The notes beneath the pieces are model-generated. The model saw only the letters and a program-made list of their open reading frames with translations. It did no database searches and had not been told where the DNA came from. A DNA stretch of 64,000 bases from Mesorhizobium sp. WSM4306 (GTDB taxonomy: Bacteria > Pseudomonadota > Alphaproteobacteria > Rhizobiales > Rhizobiaceae). Positions within the stretch are counted from its first letter, which is position 1. The number at the start of each line of letters is the position of its first letter. This document shows, in pieces, positions 61,672-64,000 of this stretch. The position numbers were made by a program, and so were the translations under genes. The DNA is taken from contig NZ_VFTC01000009.1 in assembly GCF_007003975.1 (NCBI RefSeq), positions 124,001 to 188,000 on the forward strand, in the 5' to 3' direction.

Positions 61672-62505
61672 ATGATCGACCAGTCCACAAACCGCGCCTG
61701 GAAAAGCCTTGCCTGGGCCGTGCTGCTGGTCGCCGTCGTGGTCGCCTTGACGCCTTACGTCTGGATGGTGCTGGCATCATTCAAGAACCGTGTCGACCTG
61801 TTGTCGTCGGTGCCGAAATGGAGCTTCGCGCCGACGCTCGCCAACTATCCAGCTGTCTTCATCGACAAGGAATACTGGCCGCTGGCGATCAATTCGGTGC
61901 TGATCTCGGTGTCGTCAACGGTGCTGTGCATCGTTATCGGTGCGCCGGCCGCCTATGGCTTTGCCCGCTCCGATTTTCCGGGGAAGGAAGACCTGTTCTT
62001 CTTCTTCCTGACCACGCGCATGGCGCCGCCGATCTCGATTGCCGTGCCGCTGTTCCTGTTCTTCACCTCGCTCGGCCTGATCGACACCATCTATGCCGTT
62101 GTGATCGCCCACACCTCCTTCAACCTGTCGCTCGTCGTCTGGATGATGCGCGGTTTCTTCGCCGAAATTCCCCGGGAGATCGACGAGGCGGCGATGATGG
62201 ACGGCCGCTCGCGGCTCGGTGCGTTCTTCTTCGTCGTCGCGCCGCTCGCCGCACCCGGTATTGGCGCGACTGCCGTGCTCTGCTTCATCCTGTCGTGGAA
62301 CGAATTCCTCTACGCTTTCATCCTCGTCGCCTTCGACGGGCGACCGCTGACCGTCGGCATACCCGGGCTGGTGACGCCGCACGGCACGCTGTGGGGACAG
62401 GTTGCGGCGGTCGCCATCGTGGCGACGCTGCCGATCGTGCTTTTCACGTTCCTTGTCCAGAAACAGCTTGTCCGTGGCCTCACCTTCGGCGCGGTCAAGG
62501 GTTGA
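61672..62505 (+). CDS. Sugar/polyol ABC transporter permease (MalG-like)
   Basis: The 277-residue permease begins in the cytoplasm with 'RAWKSLAWAVLLVAVVVALT'. The coupling loop is 'EIPREIDEAAMMDGRSRLGA' and the C-terminus ends 'VQKQLVRGLTFGAVKG', typical of MalG relatives. The start lies 10 bases after the MalF-like stop. Confidence 0.92.
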   Translation: MIDQSTNRAWKSLAWAVLLVAVVVALTPYVWMVLASFKNRVDLLSSVPKWSFAPTLANYPAVFIDKEYWPLAINSVLISVSSTVLCIVIGAPAAYGFARSDFPGKEDLFFFFLTTRMAPPISIAVPLFLFFTSLGLIDTIYAVVIAHTSFNLSLVVWMMRGFFAEIPREIDEAAMMDGRSRLGAFFFVVAPLAAPGIGATAVLCFILSWNEFLYAFILVAFDGRPLTVGIPGLVTPHGTLWGQVAAVAIVATLPIVLFTFLVQKQLVRGLTFGAVKG

Positions 62506-62516
62506 AGGGATCTTGC

Positions 62517-63572
62517 ATGGCAATTGTTTTCGACGGCGTCACCAAGGCCTTCCCGGACGGGACGGTGGCGCTGCAGGCGCTCGACCTTGCTTTCGAGCCC
62601 GGCGAATTCCTCGTCCTGCTCGGCCCCTCGGGCTCCGGCAAGACGACAGCCTGCCGGCTGCTTGCCGGCCTCGAACGTCCGACCGCCGGCCGCATCATGG
62701 TCGAGGGTCGCGATGTCACCGATCTGCCGCCTCGCCTGCGCGGCATGGGCATGGTGTTCCAGAACTACGCGCTTTACAGCCACAAGAGCGTCTACGAGAA
62801 CATCGCCTATCCCTTGCGCATCCGGAAGATGCCGGCAGCCGAACTCGACCGTTGCGTGCGCGCCATGGCCGGGCTGCTCGAAATCACCCGCTATCTCGAT
62901 CGCCGGCCCTCGCAATTGTCGGGCGGCCAGGCGCAGCGCGTAGCGGTCGCCCGCGCCCTGGTCTGGCAGCCGAGCCTGTGCCTGATGGACGAGCCGCTGT
63001 CCAATCTCGACGCCTTGCTGCGCCTGCACATGCGCACCGAGCTGAAGCGGCTGCATCGCGAGCTGAAGAAGACCTTCGTCTTCGTCACCCACGACCAGGA
63101 GGAGGCGATGACGCTGGCGACCAGGGTCGCGGTGCTGCGCGAAGGCGCGCTGATCCAGTATGACGATCCGCGCGAGATCTATCGGCGGCCGGCCAACCGC
63201 TTCATCGCCGAATTCATCGGCCGTCCGGCGATGAACACCTTCGACGGCGATGTCCGCAACGGCGTCTTCCACGCCAACGGCTTTAGCTGCCCGCTGCCGG
63301 GAAAGCCTGACGGTCCCATCGTGCTCGGCATCCGCCCGGAGCAGATCCAGCTCGTCGACGCCTCTGCCGGCGATGCGATCCGGTTTGCCATCGACGTCGT
63401 CGAACCGGTCGAACCCGATGTGCTGATCTTCGCCAAGAGCGAGGCAAACGCACTGATCGTCAGGACAGTGAATGACGATCGCGCCTACGATCCCGGCCAG
63501 CCGCTGCACCTGCGCTTTCCGCCGGCAGCGCTGCATGTGTTCGATGCGATGTCGGGAGCACGGCTGCCGTGA
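62517..63572 (+). CDS. Sugar/polyol ABC transporter ATP-binding protein (UgpC/MalK-like)
   Basis: About 351 residues: Walker A 'GPSGSGKTT', Q-loop 'MVFQNYALYSH', signature 'LSGGQAQRVAVARAL', Walker B 'LCLMDEPLSNLD', switch 'FVTHDQ' and a C-terminal TOBE domain ('VLGIRPEQIQLVD'). The ATG at 62517 lies 11 bases after the permease stop; longer forms overlap the permease in another frame. It energises the transporter of this operon. Confidence 0.93.
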   Translation: MAIVFDGVTKAFPDGTVALQALDLAFEPGEFLVLLGPSGSGKTTACRLLAGLERPTAGRIMVEGRDVTDLPPRLRGMGMVFQNYALYSHKSVYENIAYPLRIRKMPAAELDRCVRAMAGLLEITRYLDRRPSQLSGGQAQRVAVARALVWQPSLCLMDEPLSNLDALLRLHMRTELKRLHRELKKTFVFVTHDQEEAMTLATRVAVLREGALIQYDDPREIYRRPANRFIAEFIGRPAMNTFDGDVRNGVFHANGFSCPLPGKPDGPIVLGIRPEQIQLVDASAGDAIRFAIDVVEPVEPDVLIFAKSEANALIVRTVNDDRAYDPGQPLHLRFPPAALHVFDAMSGARLP

Positions 63573-63733
63573 GCACGCTGCTCGCTCTGGTGCCGCTGGC
63601 GGCCGCCGCAGTAGTCTGGCGGCTGTTCTACAGCTTCAACCAGTCGCGGCGCTGGTTCTCGACCGGCGAGCTGGTTTTCTGGGACGCCATCGCACTGGTC
63701 ATCCTACAGCTTGTCTGGCTAATCTGGTTCTGA
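63569..63733 (+). CDS. Small membrane protein at end of ABC operon
   Basis: A GTG start overlaps the ATPase stop as GTGA and opens a 54-codon frame. The product has two hydrophobic segments (N-terminal 'STLLALVPLAAAAVVWRL' and C-terminal 'AIALVILQLVWLIWF') around a short polar loop 'NQSRRWFSTGE'. The tight overlap and membrane character favour a real gene, perhaps an accessory subunit. No family is recognised. Confidence 0.55.
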   Translation: MSTLLALVPLAAAAVVWRLFYSFNQSRRWFSTGELVFWDAIALVILQLVWLIWF

Positions 63734-63768
63734 ATACGCAGACCAGTCCCCGCCCGCCAGCAGCAACC

Positions 63769-64000
63769 TCAATGCTTGATGCGGTCGCGCATGGCGTACC
63801 ACAACATGCCGAGCACATAGAGCGGACCACGCAGCGCCGTGCCGCCCGGGAACGGCATCGGGGTCAGCGTCGAGAACAGATCGAGCCGCGAGGCATCGCC
63901 GGTGATTGCTTCGGCGAGCAGCTTGCCCGACAGCGTCGACAGGATGACGCCCTTGCCGGAATAGCCATGCGCGAAATAGACCTCGCCATAGTGCCCGACA
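63769..64000 (-). CDS. FAD-dependent oxidoreductase (DAO family), C-terminal part only
   Basis: The frame enters from the right edge and ends at the stop at 63769. The visible 76 residues contain 'YFAHGYSGKGVILSTLSGKL' and 'LLAEAITGDASRLDLFS', the C-terminal FAD-binding signature of DAO/PuuB-type amine oxidases, then 'TPMPFPGG' and a short helix. The N-terminal Rossmann domain lies outside the window. It converges with the ABC operon. Substrate unknown. Confidence 0.82.
   Translation of the reverse strand, partial: VGHYGEVYFAHGYSGKGVILSTLSGKLLAEAITGDASRLDLFSTLTPMPFPGGTALRGPLYVLGMLWYAMRDRIKH

Overview
This window looks like chromosomal DNA of a Mesorhizobium-like member of the Rhizobiales. 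The clues are high GC, a MucR/Ros regulator, many ABC uptake operons each with its own periplasmic binding protein, sugar-acid and polyol enzymes, and several families of short palindromic intergenic repeats of a kind common in rhizobia. No tRNA, rRNA, CRISPR array, prophage or transposase was seen. Assignment to a genus is an inference from gene style, not from a marker gene.

Layout. 1-6 kb: the end of a TerB-like gene, a class I glutamine amidotransferase, and a leftward operon of an FAD oxidoreductase and two family 2 glycosyltransferases joined by overlapping start/stop codons. 6-11 kb: a membrane-anchored DUF1963/YwqG protein lying between a duplicated scrap of an MFS gene tail and the intact MFS gene, then an aminotransferase and mucR. 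11-17 kb: a leftward operon of cytoplasmic glucoamylase, gnd, zwf and a ROK kinase, which together could turn internal glucan into pentose phosphate. 17-27 kb: a ribose/xylose-type sugar ABC operon and a BMP-family (nucleoside-like) ABC operon.

27-43 kb: a sugar catabolic block. It has three sugar-phosphate isomerase/epimerase-type TIM barrels, a Gfo/Idh/MocA oxidoreductase, an enolase-superfamily enzyme, a FadR-type GntR regulator, a 2-hydroxyacid dehydrogenase, an amidase, and a sugar ABC operon with two ATPases and a tiny membrane protein. Palindromes of the form YTGGTNNNACCAR occur in the control regions of this block and beyond, and suggest a shared regulon.

43-54 kb: a TetR regulator is divergent from adjacent genes for the two halves of a Tm-1-type protein (UPF0261 plus PEP-hydrolase-type TIM barrel) and a cupin. 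Next come an M24 peptidase and a peptide-type ABC operon ending in an ATC-hydrolase-family gene. One ATPase of that operon carries a palindromic repeat inserted in frame. 54-64 kb: a leftward operon (TIM barrel, FGGY kinase, glycerol-1-phosphate-dehydrogenase-like enzyme, HAD phosphatase, DeoR regulator) faces a rightward sugar ABC operon across a promoter with a tandem repeat. The window ends in the C-terminal part of an FAD oxidoreductase.

A recurring theme is that each of the five ABC operons has a hairpin, terminator or palindromic repeat directly behind its binding-protein gene, which would favour excess binding protein over permease.
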